64,000 bases of DNA, taken from the NCBI GenBank assembly GCA_965240325.2, contig OZ251225.1, positions 3,100,001 through 3,164,000 of the forward strand, in the 5' to 3' direction. This document shows positions 32,034 through 41,491 of this stretch, one piece after another. Origin of the DNA: Rebecca billardiae RCC1528 (taxonomy: Eukaryota > Haptophyta). Within the stretch, counting starts at the first letter, position 1. Each line of letters opens with the position of its first letter. The notes under the pieces are model-generated. The model was not told where the DNA came from and searched no databases. It saw only the letters and a program-made list of their open reading frames with translations. Both the position numbers and the translations under genes were made by a program.

Positions 32034-34401
32034 TCAGGCCCCATCGCCCCCGCCGAGGTCCTCCTCGGCCTCCGCCCGTCGACGGGCCCGGGCACCCCCT
32101 TGCCCGCCCAGCGGCGCGTCGTCGTCTGCGACCACCTCCGGCTCCGGAGCCTCCGCCTCCTCCTCCGCCTCCGCCTCCTCCTCGGAGCCCGCGCTCAGCC
32201 GTGCGTGCTCCTCCATGCGCTCCATCTCGGCGTCCTCCTTGTCCAAGTCGAGCGTCTCGATCGGCACGCCCCCCGGCACGCCGAGCAGCCCGCCCAGGCC
32301 CGCCGCGCCCCGGCTCACATCCTTGCCCCCGCCCTTGGCGCCGCCCGCCGCCGCCCCCTCTGCCTCGCCCTCCAGCGGGCGTGCGCACTCGCGCGCGCGT
32401 GTGGCGCGCCTGTGGACTGCTCGCACAATGTGCGGCACCGCGCGGCCAAAGTCGGGCCTCGGCGCGAAGGGCGAGCCCGAGCCGTACCGCAGCTCCTCCC
32501 GCAGCGCGAGCAGGTTGCGCCGCAGCCGCGCCGCGCGCTCGGTCCCCTCGGCGAGCGCGCGCTCCACCGCCTTGACCGGCGCCGCCATGAACCGAGCCAG
32601 CGGCACCTGAACAATGGCTGCCGAGTAGTCAAGCTCAGCGAGGAAGGGCAGGGGGATGCCGTCGGAGAGGACGATGGGGATGCAGCCCTGCACGCCGCGC
32701 ACGGGCGGGCGCACGCGCGGGGGGACACGCGTGCCCGCCGTTGTCAGCGCGCAGGCGCTGCGCTTCTGCCGCGCGCGCGCGGTGCCGCGTGAGGTCGAGG
32801 CGCGTGTGCGCGCGCGCGTGCACGCCGCGCTCACCGCCATGATAGCATCGTACAGCCGCCTCGAGGTGAGCGTGTCGCCGCGCGGGACGAGGCAGAACTG
32901 CGAGGAGAGCATCTCGCGCGCGTACATCCGCGCGTCGCGCTCGACCACGCTCGCGCCGCTCGCCGCGGCCTGCAGCCGGTTCGCGATGCCCGAGGCGACT
33001 CGGAGGAAGCGGACGCGCGCGCCCGGCACCTCAGCGCCGACCTTGACTAGCTTCACGCGCACGTCCTGGCCCTTGGGCGACTTCTTGTTGATCTCGTGGC
33101 CCGCGTTCATGCCGAAGGTGCCGCGGTAGTACAGCCGGATCCACCGCCGCGGGCCCCACACGTCGCGGAAGTCCTCGAGCTTGTTCGCCGTGTCGGCGGC
33201 GACGGTCGCGCCGAGGCCCTTGCGGCGCGCGCCGGCCGCGCCGCCGCCGGCCGCGGCCACTCCGGCCTCGCCGTCCGTCGCGACGCCGAGCTCGAGCTTG
33301 AGCTGGCGGCCCACCTCCTTGGAGGCGAGGCGCGAGGACGCGGCGTACGGGATGACCACGCGCGCGCACCAGCCGAGCCCGCCCCACACCTCCTCGTTCG
33401 CCAGGATGCTCGAGCGCAGCGTGCGGCGCAGCTCGCCGCCCACAGCCCACTGCGCGCGCGGGCCGCCAGACACCACAAAGTGACGGCCCGGGCGCGCGCG
33501 GAAGTGCGGCGAGCCGCGCAGCGCGGAGTTGGCGCGCCGCATGCGCTCGTCGTGCGTGCCGTGGCCGCAGTTGCCGCCGACGAACTTGGACAGCGTCGGC
33601 CACACGGGCACGAAGAAGACCTCCGCGTCGGCGGCGCGGTGCACGCGGCGCGGGTGCTGCGGCAGGTGGCGCGCGGGGCGAGTCAATAGGCGGCGGCGTG
33701 GGCGCGCGCGGGCGCGGCGGCGGCGGCGGCGGTGCAGGGCGCGGCGCGGCGCGGCGCGGCACCTGCATCAGGTACGCCGTCGTCCACAGCTCGGGCGCGA
33801 CGTGGTCGTACCCCTTGAGCCCGTCGCACGCCCACGGCTCGCAGCCGAACCGCTTGGCAAAGCACGGCAGCAGGTGCGAGAAGTTGTAACTGTCGGAGGT
33901 GTACACGAAGAAGGGGGGCAGCGCGCGCGGCGGGCCGCGCGAGAGGAGCACCGCGTCGCCCGACGGCTTCGGCCCGCCGCTCGCACCGCTCGGCGCACCC
34001 TTGGGCCGGCCCGACTTGCGGCTGAGGCCGAACGCCTCGTAAGGAAAGTCATCCGACAGCGCGTCGGTCGCGCTCGCGGCCGTGCGCGCCGCGGCGATGC
34101 GCGCGGCGATGGACGCGGCGGTGGGGCCGGTGCCCGACGCGGCGAGCACGCCGCTGAACCCCGACCCGTTCGTCGGCCGGCCCCATCGCGCCTGCGAGCG
34201 CGCGGCGCTCACGACCGCCGAGCGGAGCGCCGCGCGCTGCGTCTCGGTCGCCGCCGCACGCGCCGGCGCCGCGCGCAGGACGTGCTGCTGCAGCGCGCCA
34301 AGGCCCGCGAGGAGGACGCACAGAGCCAGCAGGCCGGCCCAGCGCGGGGCGGCGCTCGCCGAGAAAGGGCCACGACCGCGAATGGTGCGCCTCCTCCAGC
34401 G
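32034..34401 (-). CDS. Exostosin-like GT47-family glycosyltransferase (start not resolved)
   Basis: Minus-strand exons: 34401-33763 (open, first codons uncertain), 33656-32835 and 32687-32034. Introns are 106 bp (33657-33762) and 147 bp (32688-32834), both GT-AG in phase 0. A signal-anchor-like helix, WAGLLALCVLLAGLGAL, precedes the lumenal domain, as in Golgi type II enzymes. The exostosin signature is clear: FFVYTSDSYNF, ADAEVFFVPVW, FRDVWGPRRWIRLYYRGTF, REMLSSQFCLVPRGDT, and after splicing SRRLYDAIMA-GCIPIVLSDG, then LPF. An acidic tail (EEEAEAEEEAEAPE) is unusual. No in-frame ATG exists between the upstream stop (34402-34404) and the catalytic region, so a 5' exon, a non-ATG start or a sequence error must be involved. 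It likely makes a cell-surface or scale polysaccharide. Confidence 0.8.
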
Positions 34402-34592
34402 TCAAGCACGAGCGCTCGGCTGCGTGGCAGCCATTGATCGCCACGACGGTTGGAGGGCCGCTGCCCGCTGCGCAGCCTGCGCTCGCTCGCCAAACGCTGG
34501 GGAGACTTCGGGCTTCGCCGCTTCGGCAGCCTCCATGCAGTCGGTTCAAAGCTTTTGCGCCGAGCGGCGGAAGGCGCGTAGCGCGGTCGCCC

Positions 34593-37328
34593 ATGCACCG
34601 AGCATCGGCGTCGACGCTACCGTGGTGGGCGCAGCCGGGCGCGGACGCGCCGCCGCCACCCAGCGGTGGCGAGCCGCGCGGCTACGCGCCGTACGCCGCG
34701 GCCCTGCCGCCCGGCCGCGCGAGCGCAGCGCAGTACGCGGCGGAAGGCGTCGCCGCAGCCGAGCGCGCGCGCGCGGCGGCCGCGTGGGGCAAGGAGCGGC
34801 AGCTCGCGGAGCAGACGCTGCGGCTGGACGAGCTCGAGCGCAAGCTCGCCGAGAGCCAGCGTGGGCGCGAGCTCGCCGAGGCTGAGCTCGCCTCTCTCCG
34901 CCGCGCACTCGGCGAGGCGAGCACGCGCGCGGCGATGCATGAGGGCGCGCCCGCGCGCGCGCTCGCGGCGGAGGCGCTGGCGACCGAGCAGCGCGCGCTC
35001 GCCGAGCGGGCGCAGGCGCAGGCCGATAGCGCGCAGCGCGCCCTCGACGGCGCGCGCGCGCAAGCCGACGAGGCGCGCGCGCGCGCGGAGGAGCTGTCGC
35101 GCGCGCTGCGCGGCGCGCGCGCCGACGCAGATTCGGCGACGCGGCGCGCGGACGAGGCGGCGGCCGCGCTCGGCGCCGCGCTCGACGAGCTCGAGGCGGA
35201 GCGCTCGCGCTTCGTCGAGGACAAGCGCGCCGCCGCCGCCGCCATCCGCTCCGAGCAGCAGCTGCGCGCCGACATGGACGGCACCGTCTCGCGAGCGGTG
35301 CGCGTCGCGCAAGAGGAGGCGGCCGCGGACGCGCGCGCGACCGCGGCCGATGCGAGCCGGCGCGAGGCGGAGACGACGGCGGTGCTCGCCGAGTGCCGCG
35401 CGGCGCTCGCGGCGGCGGAGGCGAAGTGGGCGGAGGCGGAGGCCGTGGCCGAGGCCGCCGCGCACAGCATGAGCGCCGCGCCGCGCGCGCCGCCTGCCTC
35501 GGCCCTCCGCGCCGGTGCGAGCGGCGGCGCCGCCGCCCACGACACGGCGGCGCTCGCAGCGAGCTCATTCGTCGACGCGATGGAAGCTGCCGCCGAGCGC
35601 ATCGACGCCGGGGTCGCCCTCGCCGACGAGTCCGCGCGCGCCGCCCACGCCGCCGCCTCCGCCGCCGAGCGCCAGAGCGCGCCCGCCGCCAGCTCGGCCG
35701 CCGCAGTCGCGGTGGCTGACTCGCCCGCGTGGGCGAGCGCGCGCGCGCACGCCGCGGAGATGGATGCGCGGCTGCGGGTGCTGGAGCAGCGCACGGCGGC
35801 GTCGGAGGCGTCGCGGCTCGGCGGCACGGCGCACGCCTCGCCGCCCGCCGCGCTCTCCGCCGCCGCCGCCGCCGAGCTGCGCGCGGGCTGCATGCGCGAG
35901 GCGCGCGCCATCCTTGCCGACTACGAAAGCGCGGCGCGGCGCGCGCTCGCTGAGGTCGAGGCGAGAGCGAGGGAGGGCGCGCGGAGGGAGGCGCGCGAGG
36001 CGGCGGCGGAGGAGCTGCACGCGGCGCAGCGCGCGGCATCCGCGTCCGCCGCCGCGCGTGAGCACGCCGTCGCCGAGATCGCCGCCGCGCAGCGCAGCGC
36101 GGCCGAGGCGGCGGCGGCGAGCGCGGCGGCCGTGGCGGAGTCGAGTGCGGCGCGCTCGCGCGCCGCGGCGCTCGAAGCGGAGTTGGAGGCGGCGTGGGCG
36201 CGCGCGGGCGCGGTGCAGGGCGTGGCGCAGCCGCCCGTCGTGCTCGGCGGGGCGGCGCACCGCTCGCCGCCCTCGCGCGCCGACGAGCTTCGCGCGGTGC
36301 ACGCCGCCGTGAGCGCGCGCGCGCCCTCGCCGCCACCGGCGCCGCCGCCCGGAGGCGCTAGCAACAGCGCCGCTGCCGCGGCCGCGATCCGCGCCGGCCT
36401 GGCCGTGTCGGTGGCCGAGCGGGACGCGCTGGTGAGCGCGCTCGGGATCGAGGTGCAGCGCGCGGAGATGCTCGCGCTCGGCGCGCTCAGGCACGCAGAC
36501 GCGTGCACCGCGCGCGCCGAGCGCGCCGTCGCGGACGCGGACGGCGCGCGCGAGCGCTCGGAAGCGGACAAGCGGCGGGCGGACGCCGCGGCCGAGGCGC
36601 GCGACGCGGCGACACGCGAGCTGGCGCTCACCGCGGCCGCGTGCGAGAGCGCGCGCGAGGCGGCGGCGGTGGCGGAGGCGCGCGCGGCGGAGGGCGCGCG
36701 CGAGGCCTCCGAGGCGCGCGCCGACGCCGCCGCCGCGCGCGCCGCCGCCGCCGCGGCGGACAGCGCGTCGTTGCAAGCGGACGCGCGCGCGACGGCCGAG
36801 CGCGGCGCGCGCGAGCGGCTGCTCGCTCAGGAGCTGCCCGCGCTGCGGCGCGCGGCGGACGCGGAGGTGGAGTCGGTGCGCTCGGCGCAGCGCGAGGCGA
36901 TCGCGGGCGCGCGCGACTCGCTCGCCGCGCTCGAGGTCGAGGCGTCGCAGTGGCGAGAGCGCTGCTCGCTGCTCGAGGCGGAGCGCTGGAAGGCGAGGGT
37001 GCGCGCGGCGGGCGCACCCGGCGGGCCGGCCGCGGACAGGGCGGGCGCGGACGCGCTCGGCGCCGCGGGCGGCGCGCCTTCACTCGCGCCCTCGCCCGCC
37101 GCGCCGCTCGACGCGTACGGGGCAGACACGGCGCCCGAGGCGCCGCCGCTCAGCCTCGGCTCGCTGCGCGCGCCGCGCGCACGCGGCACCCCGCTGAGCG
37201 CAGCGGGCACGTATCAGTACGCTGCCGGCGCGGACGCGGCGCACGGCGGCGGCGTGATGGGCGCCCCGGGCCACTACCTGCGCGCGCTGCAGCCGGCGCC
37301 CTCCGAGCTGCACGCCGAGCTGCGCTGA
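34593..37328 (+). CDS. Alanine-rich coiled-coil protein
   Basis: A single open frame of 911 residues from the ATG at 34593, chosen because the preceding in-frame sequence is not coiled-coil-like and lies in the divergent gap with the GT47 gene. After a Pro/Gly-rich head (PWWAQPGADAPPPP) the protein is almost wholly heptad-like, Ala/Glu/Arg-rich coiled coil (for example LDELERKLAESQRGRELAEA), broken by short Ser/Pro loops. The C-terminus is again Pro/Ala-rich and ends PSELHAELR. No recognisable domain. Cytoskeletal, basal-body or flagellar scaffolds have this look, but strong GC bias alone enriches Ala/Arg, so no function is assigned. Confidence 0.65.
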   Translation: MHRASASTLPWWAQPGADAPPPPSGGEPRGYAPYAAALPPGRASAAQYAAEGVAAAERARAAAAWGKERQLAEQTLRLDELERKLAESQRGRELAEAELASLRRALGEASTRAAMHEGAPARALAAEALATEQRALAERAQAQADSAQRALDGARAQADEARARAEELSRALRGARADADSATRRADEAAAALGAALDELEAERSRFVEDKRAAAAAIRSEQQLRADMDGTVSRAVRVAQEEAAADARATAADASRREAETTAVLAECRAALAAAEAKWAEAEAVAEAAAHSMSAAPRAPPASALRAGASGGAAAHDTAALAASSFVDAMEAAAERIDAGVALADESARAAHAAASAAERQSAPAASSAAAVAVADSPAWASARAHAAEMDARLRVLEQRTAASEASRLGGTAHASPPAALSAAAAAELRAGCMREARAILADYESAARRALAEVEARAREGARREAREAAAEELHAAQRAASASAAAREHAVAEIAAAQRSAAEAAAASAAAVAESSAARSRAAALEAELEAAWARAGAVQGVAQPPVVLGGAAHRSPPSRADELRAVHAAVSARAPSPPPAPPPGGASNSAAAAAAIRAGLAVSVAERDALVSALGIEVQRAEMLALGALRHADACTARAERAVADADGARERSEADKRRADAAAEARDAATRELALTAAACESAREAAAVAEARAAEGAREASEARADAAAARAAAAAADSASLQADARATAERGARERLLAQELPALRRAADAEVESVRSAQREAIAGARDSLAALEVEASQWRERCSLLEAERWKARVRAAGAPGGPAADRAGADALGAAGGAPSLAPSPAAPLDAYGADTAPEAPPLSLGSLRAPRARGTPLSAAGTYQYAAGADAAHGGGVMGAPGHYLRALQPAPSELHAELR

Positions 37329-37740
37329 GCGCACGACGCGCAGCCCGCTCGAAGCCGAGACTCGAGCAGAGCTTACCCGGGTGTTGCTTGCTGGGGATCG
37401 GACCTACGACGTCCGCGGACGGTCGCGACTTCAGTCTTCACTCTTCTGACGAGCGAGTCTTCAGACGATATTCTAAGAGATGGCACAGCTAGCACATCGT
37501 CATCTATCACTATCGTCAGTTATAGTATCACGTCCACGACTACTGCGCTAGCAGCTCATGTCGCAGCAGTCAGGAGTGAGCAGTGATATATATATGCGCG
37601 CTGTTAAGTGTTATGCAATTTAATATAATTATTGCAATGACGTCACGGGCCGGACTTCGTCTTCGGTTATATCGGTAACGGGCCACGACTCTGACGGGTA
37701 ATGGGTATTATTATAATAATATATTATTATTATATTATAG
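37329..37740. other. Convergent intergenic region, AT-rich right half
   Basis: It lies between the coiled-coil (+) and hnRNP-like (-) gene ends. About 37,575-37,740 is AT-rich with palindromic TATTATTATA-type runs. No gene was seen. Confidence 0.55.
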
Positions 37741-39399
37741 TCAGCACGCGTCGCCGGGCGCGCCTGATGCTTGTCTGCGACGCTGCGCGCTGCCGCTGGC
37801 GCCGCGCGCCCCGGCTGTGTGTGCAAGGTCCAGCTCGGGCCACTCGTCGGCGCTGGTACCCGCCCTGCCGGTACTGCCGCCCGTGGCACTGTCGCTGCCG
37901 CCCTGGCCTGCTGTGGATCTGCCCCCGCCGCGAGCACTCAGGACGCCACCGCCGCCACGCGACGGGTAGGCATACGGCCCGCCGATCGGGTACGGCGCGC
38001 CACCGCCCCGACCGACCATGGCCGGGTATGCGCCATATGCGTACGCGCCGCCCGCGCCGCCCATGGCATGCGGGGGCGGCGCGTACGGCCCGCCACCAGC
38101 CGCACCGAGCGGCGAGCCGCCGCCCGGCACGTACTGGTGCCCCATGTACGGCACGTGGACGTCCGCGTTGGCCGGCGGCAGCCCCGCGGCGTACGGCCCC
38201 GGGCCGTAGGCCCCGTACGCCATGCCGTACAGCTGCTGCAGGTGGAAGGGCATGGGCGCAGCGTGCGGCTGCGGATGCGCCATTGGCTGCGAGCGGCCAG
38301 AGTGGCGCCCGCCGCTGCGCCCGCCGCCTCTGCCTCCGCCGCCGCCGCCGCCCGGCCCGCCGCCGCCGACCGTGCGCGACCGACGTGCAGGGGGCGCTGT
38401 GGCTGCCCGCGGCGTGGCCTGCTTCAGCTCCACCGCCTTGCCACCGATGCAATGAGGCTCTGCGCAACGCAGCGCGCGCGCGCGCGCGGCCGCGGGGCGT
38501 TGCGTCGGTCACGCGCCGCCGAGCGACGGGCAGAGGGCCGTCCGAATGGCGCACGCGCGGCACGCACCAAGTTCCTTCTGGTCGAGGAGTGCCGTGACCA
38601 CAGCGGCGTCCTCAAAGGTCACGAAGCCAAAACCGCGCGGCCGCTTGGTGTGCTGCGCGCCCGGTGTGACCCCGCCGTGCGCGCCATGCGCACGCGCGCG
38701 TGAGCGGCCGCGCCGCGCCTCGCCTCGCGCACCGCGCCGGCGCCGACGGCGGCGGAGCGCGCGCGTACCGAGTCATACATCAGAAGGGCGTCGACGACGG
38801 TGCCAAACTTCTCGAAGTACGCGCGGAACTCGTCGTCCGTGACAGTGTGCGCCACGCCTCCGACGAAAACCTTGCGCTTGTCCGCGGGCTCGGCACCGCC
38901 CTTGTGCGCGGCCTCGGCGGAGAGGTCGACGGCGGGCGCCGCGGCCGCGGCGATGGCGTCGCGTCGAGGCGTCGCGGTGCGCACCTTCACCTGCCGCCCG
39001 TCGATCGTGTGCTCGTCCATGTCGAGGACCGTCTTGGCAGCTGCGCTGTCGGCAAAGGTGACAAAGCCAAAGCCACGCGGCGCGCCCGACGAGCGGTCGG
39101 TGGGAATGTGCACGACGATGACCACGCCGTACGCCGAGAAGTGCTCGTGAAGCATCTCTGTTTCGGCGGTGCGGCGCGGCGCGGCGCCCGCTTGAACACC
39201 GGTGGCGGTACTGCGAGAGCCGATGCGCGCAGGGCACGTGCGCGCATCGCGCCGCGCGGCGCACACCCTCTGTCGTCGTCGGAGAGACTCCGCCCAGGAA
39301 AAGCTTGACGCCAGGGCCAGCGTCTGGCGCGATGGTGGGCACAGCCACCACGGGAGACCCCTCCTCCACCGCCGCCGGAGCGCCCTCCCCGCTTGACAT
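37741..39399 (-). CDS. hnRNP/Musashi-like protein with two RRMs and a Gly-rich tail
   Basis: Four exons on the minus strand: 39399-39267, 39157-38769, 38652-38568 and 38459-37741. Introns are 109, 116 and 108 bp, all GT-AG, giving about 441 residues. RRM1: RNP2 KLFLGGVS, then after the splice TEEMLHEHFSAYGVV and RNP1 PRGFGFVTF. RRM2: RNP2 KVFVGGVA, MYDS joined to HTKRPRGFGFVTF (RNP1), then QKELEPHC joined to IGGKAVELKQATPR. That last strand is the hallmark of hnRNP A/DAZAP/Musashi-type second RRMs. The tail is Gly/Tyr/Pro-rich with RGG-like repeats, typical of low-complexity mRNA-binding proteins. All three splice joins restore standard RRM spacing. The role is mRNA processing or translational control by family analogy. 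Confidence 0.87.
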
Positions 39400-39553
39400 C
39401 GCCGCTCGCTTTGTGTTGATGAAGGCGGTGCTCAGGCGGCCGTCCGAGCGAGCGACGTCCAAAAACCTCCACCGGCGCACACACGGGGCGGCCGAAACAC
39501 ACTGCCACGCCATAGTAGGTTCGGGGGGAGCCCCGGACTGCAGTCTGAAAGCG

Positions 39554-40585
39554 GCCCCTTCAACTTTAGTGGGCACGCTGTGGCCGCATGGCGGCCGGCC
39601 GCCCGCCGCCCACGTGAACAAAAGTCCGTGCGCGGGCGTGGTGGGCACGCACGTGTCGATGGCGTAGGGCTGGCAGGTCCGTATATGTCATGGCCATCCC
39701 CAGGCGCGTTTGAGACCCCATCCCCGGCGCCTGAGGCACCACACATGCTGGCGATGACAGATGTCGTGTTCAGCACGGGTTGCTGTGCACGCGCCGGTAC
39801 GGCGGGGTGGTGCACACGGAGAGAGGGCCTAGAAAGGGGTGGCGTGCGTTCTCACAGGTCTGGTCTCTACTGACGTCGCCCGGCGCGCGCGTCGTGTGTC
39901 CCAGTAGGCTTGGAAGCCTCTTAAACACCGCTTCTTCCACTATACCACGAACACTCTTGCTTTTAAAACAAACATTACGCAACTGAGAGTTTTGTATGTG
40001 GCAGGTGGCGATGGGGCAGAGCCATGGCATGAGCTCAATTCCAGGGCGCAAGTAGCCGTCAAGTAGCCGGTTGAGCTGTCAGACTGCCCACGCAGGACAC
40101 ACAAGACCTAATGGGCTCCCTCTCTGCGAACTCTTCAGCCTGAAGGCCTCGCTGAGGGTACACGCCCAAGTGGTGCGTGTGTGAACAGTGAGCATGCTTT
40201 GACCGTCAGCCAACAAGAAGCACTGAACAGGCCGCCCATCCTTATGACGCGCGCGCCGGGCGACGTCAGTAGAGACCAGACCTGTGAGAACGCACGCCAC
40301 CCCTTTCTAGGCCCTCTCTCCGTGTGCACCACCCCGCCGTACCGGCGCGTGCACAGCAACCCGTGCTGAACACGACATCTGTCATCGCCAGCATGTGTGG
40401 TGCCTCAGGCGCCGGGGATGGGGTCTCAAACGCGCCTGGGGATGGCCATGACATATACGGACCTGCCAGCCCTACGCCATCGACACGTGCGTGCCCACCA
40501 CGCCCGCGCACGGACTTTTGTTCACGTGGGCGGCGGGCGGCCGGCCGCCATGCGGCCACAGCGTGCCCACTAAAGTTGAAGGGGC
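39554..40585. repeat. Large perfect inverted repeat (340-bp arms, 352-bp spacer)
   Basis: Bases 39554-39893 and 40246-40585 are reverse complements; I found no mismatch along the arms. Weaker similarity extends outward to about 39508 and 40618 (GGTTCGGGGG / CCCCCGAACC). Each arm holds the same short meaningless frame on opposite strands. The spacer (39894-40245) is unrelated unique sequence. It lies upstream of both the hnRNP-like (-) and anoctamin (+) genes. A transcript through it would fold into a 340-bp hairpin. It is a foldback element or a recent inverted duplication. Confidence 0.9.
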
Positions 40586-40644
40586 AGCTCCCGGACTCGG
40601 CCCCCGAACCTTACTATTGGTTCGTCGTGGACGAATCGGATGAA

Positions 40645-41267
40645 TATTGATGGTGCAAGAAAACCTAGAGCCCCGACCGTTACACGGGTATATTAGGTCT
40701 CAGCGGTATGATGGCCATCCGGCGAATAAGTCATTCTGGGTCTCCCTGACACCATGATACAGGCCCAACACCCCCGGGGACCTGAGCATCACCCTGGGAC
40801 CTAATATTGCAGTCTGAAGTTGGGTGGGTCACTCTCGACGACGGCACGCGGACGGTCGTGATGCACGCGGGACAGCACATCAGGGGCATTCGGTGCACTA
40901 GCGAGGGTGGCATACGATGTCATCCCGACGTATGCATCCGTAGTATACTTGCCCGGCCCCAGGCGCCCTGTCATCCGGCACAATGTCACGTGCGTGGGCT
41001 TCACGCGGTCGTGATCGCGGGGTTCAACATGCTGTTCCGAACGAGCGCACGCACGCGCGCCGGCGCGAGGCGAGCGAGAGGAATGCACCCCTCGCGTGCT
41101 CGCGCGGGCAAACGCACTTCACGAGCATCCCACAGGCGCCAAGAACTTCCTCCGATGGCGATGCGCAAGCCGCTAGCCCCCACAAGCGCGGGGCGAACCA
41201 CGCCGCAGGGCGGTGTCGCCGCTTCCCGCGCTGGGCCGGGGCTCTAGGTTTTCTTGCACCATCAATA
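40645..41267. mobile_element. MITE-like element with perfect 30-bp terminal inverted repeats
   Basis: TATTGATGGTGCAAG... (40645-40674) is the exact reverse complement of 41238-41267. The 623-bp unit has no coding capacity beyond small frames. Short ATA repeats abut both ends, so a TA or ATA target duplication is possible but not certain. It lies 59 bp from the 340-bp inverted repeat. Confidence 0.7.
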
Positions 41268-41491
41268 ATAGATGGAACCCATGCCCCGATTGAGGGTATC
41301 GACGGTGAGTAGCTGTGTTAAGTGCTGACTTAACCAAGGGCCGTGGTTAAGTACCCGCACCTTGCCGCACGCCGATATTTCATATTAGCCCAGTCATCGG
41401 CTCGCTCGCTCGCTCGTCGCTCGACGCGCCGCTCTTGCCTTTCAAGCAAGCCGGCCCCGGTACCGGTCAAACCTCCGGCGCCGTGGTTGTC

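Noticed and set aside
37329-37740. Possible tRNA or small RNA gene in AT-rich gaps
   Set aside because: No cloverleaf with B-box GGTTCGAATCC-type sequence could be found by eye here or in the other gaps; a covariance-model scan would be decisive.
39580-40559. Identical 97-codon frames on opposite strands
   Set aside because: They are a consequence of the perfect inverted repeat; composition is not protein-like and no homologue is recognised.
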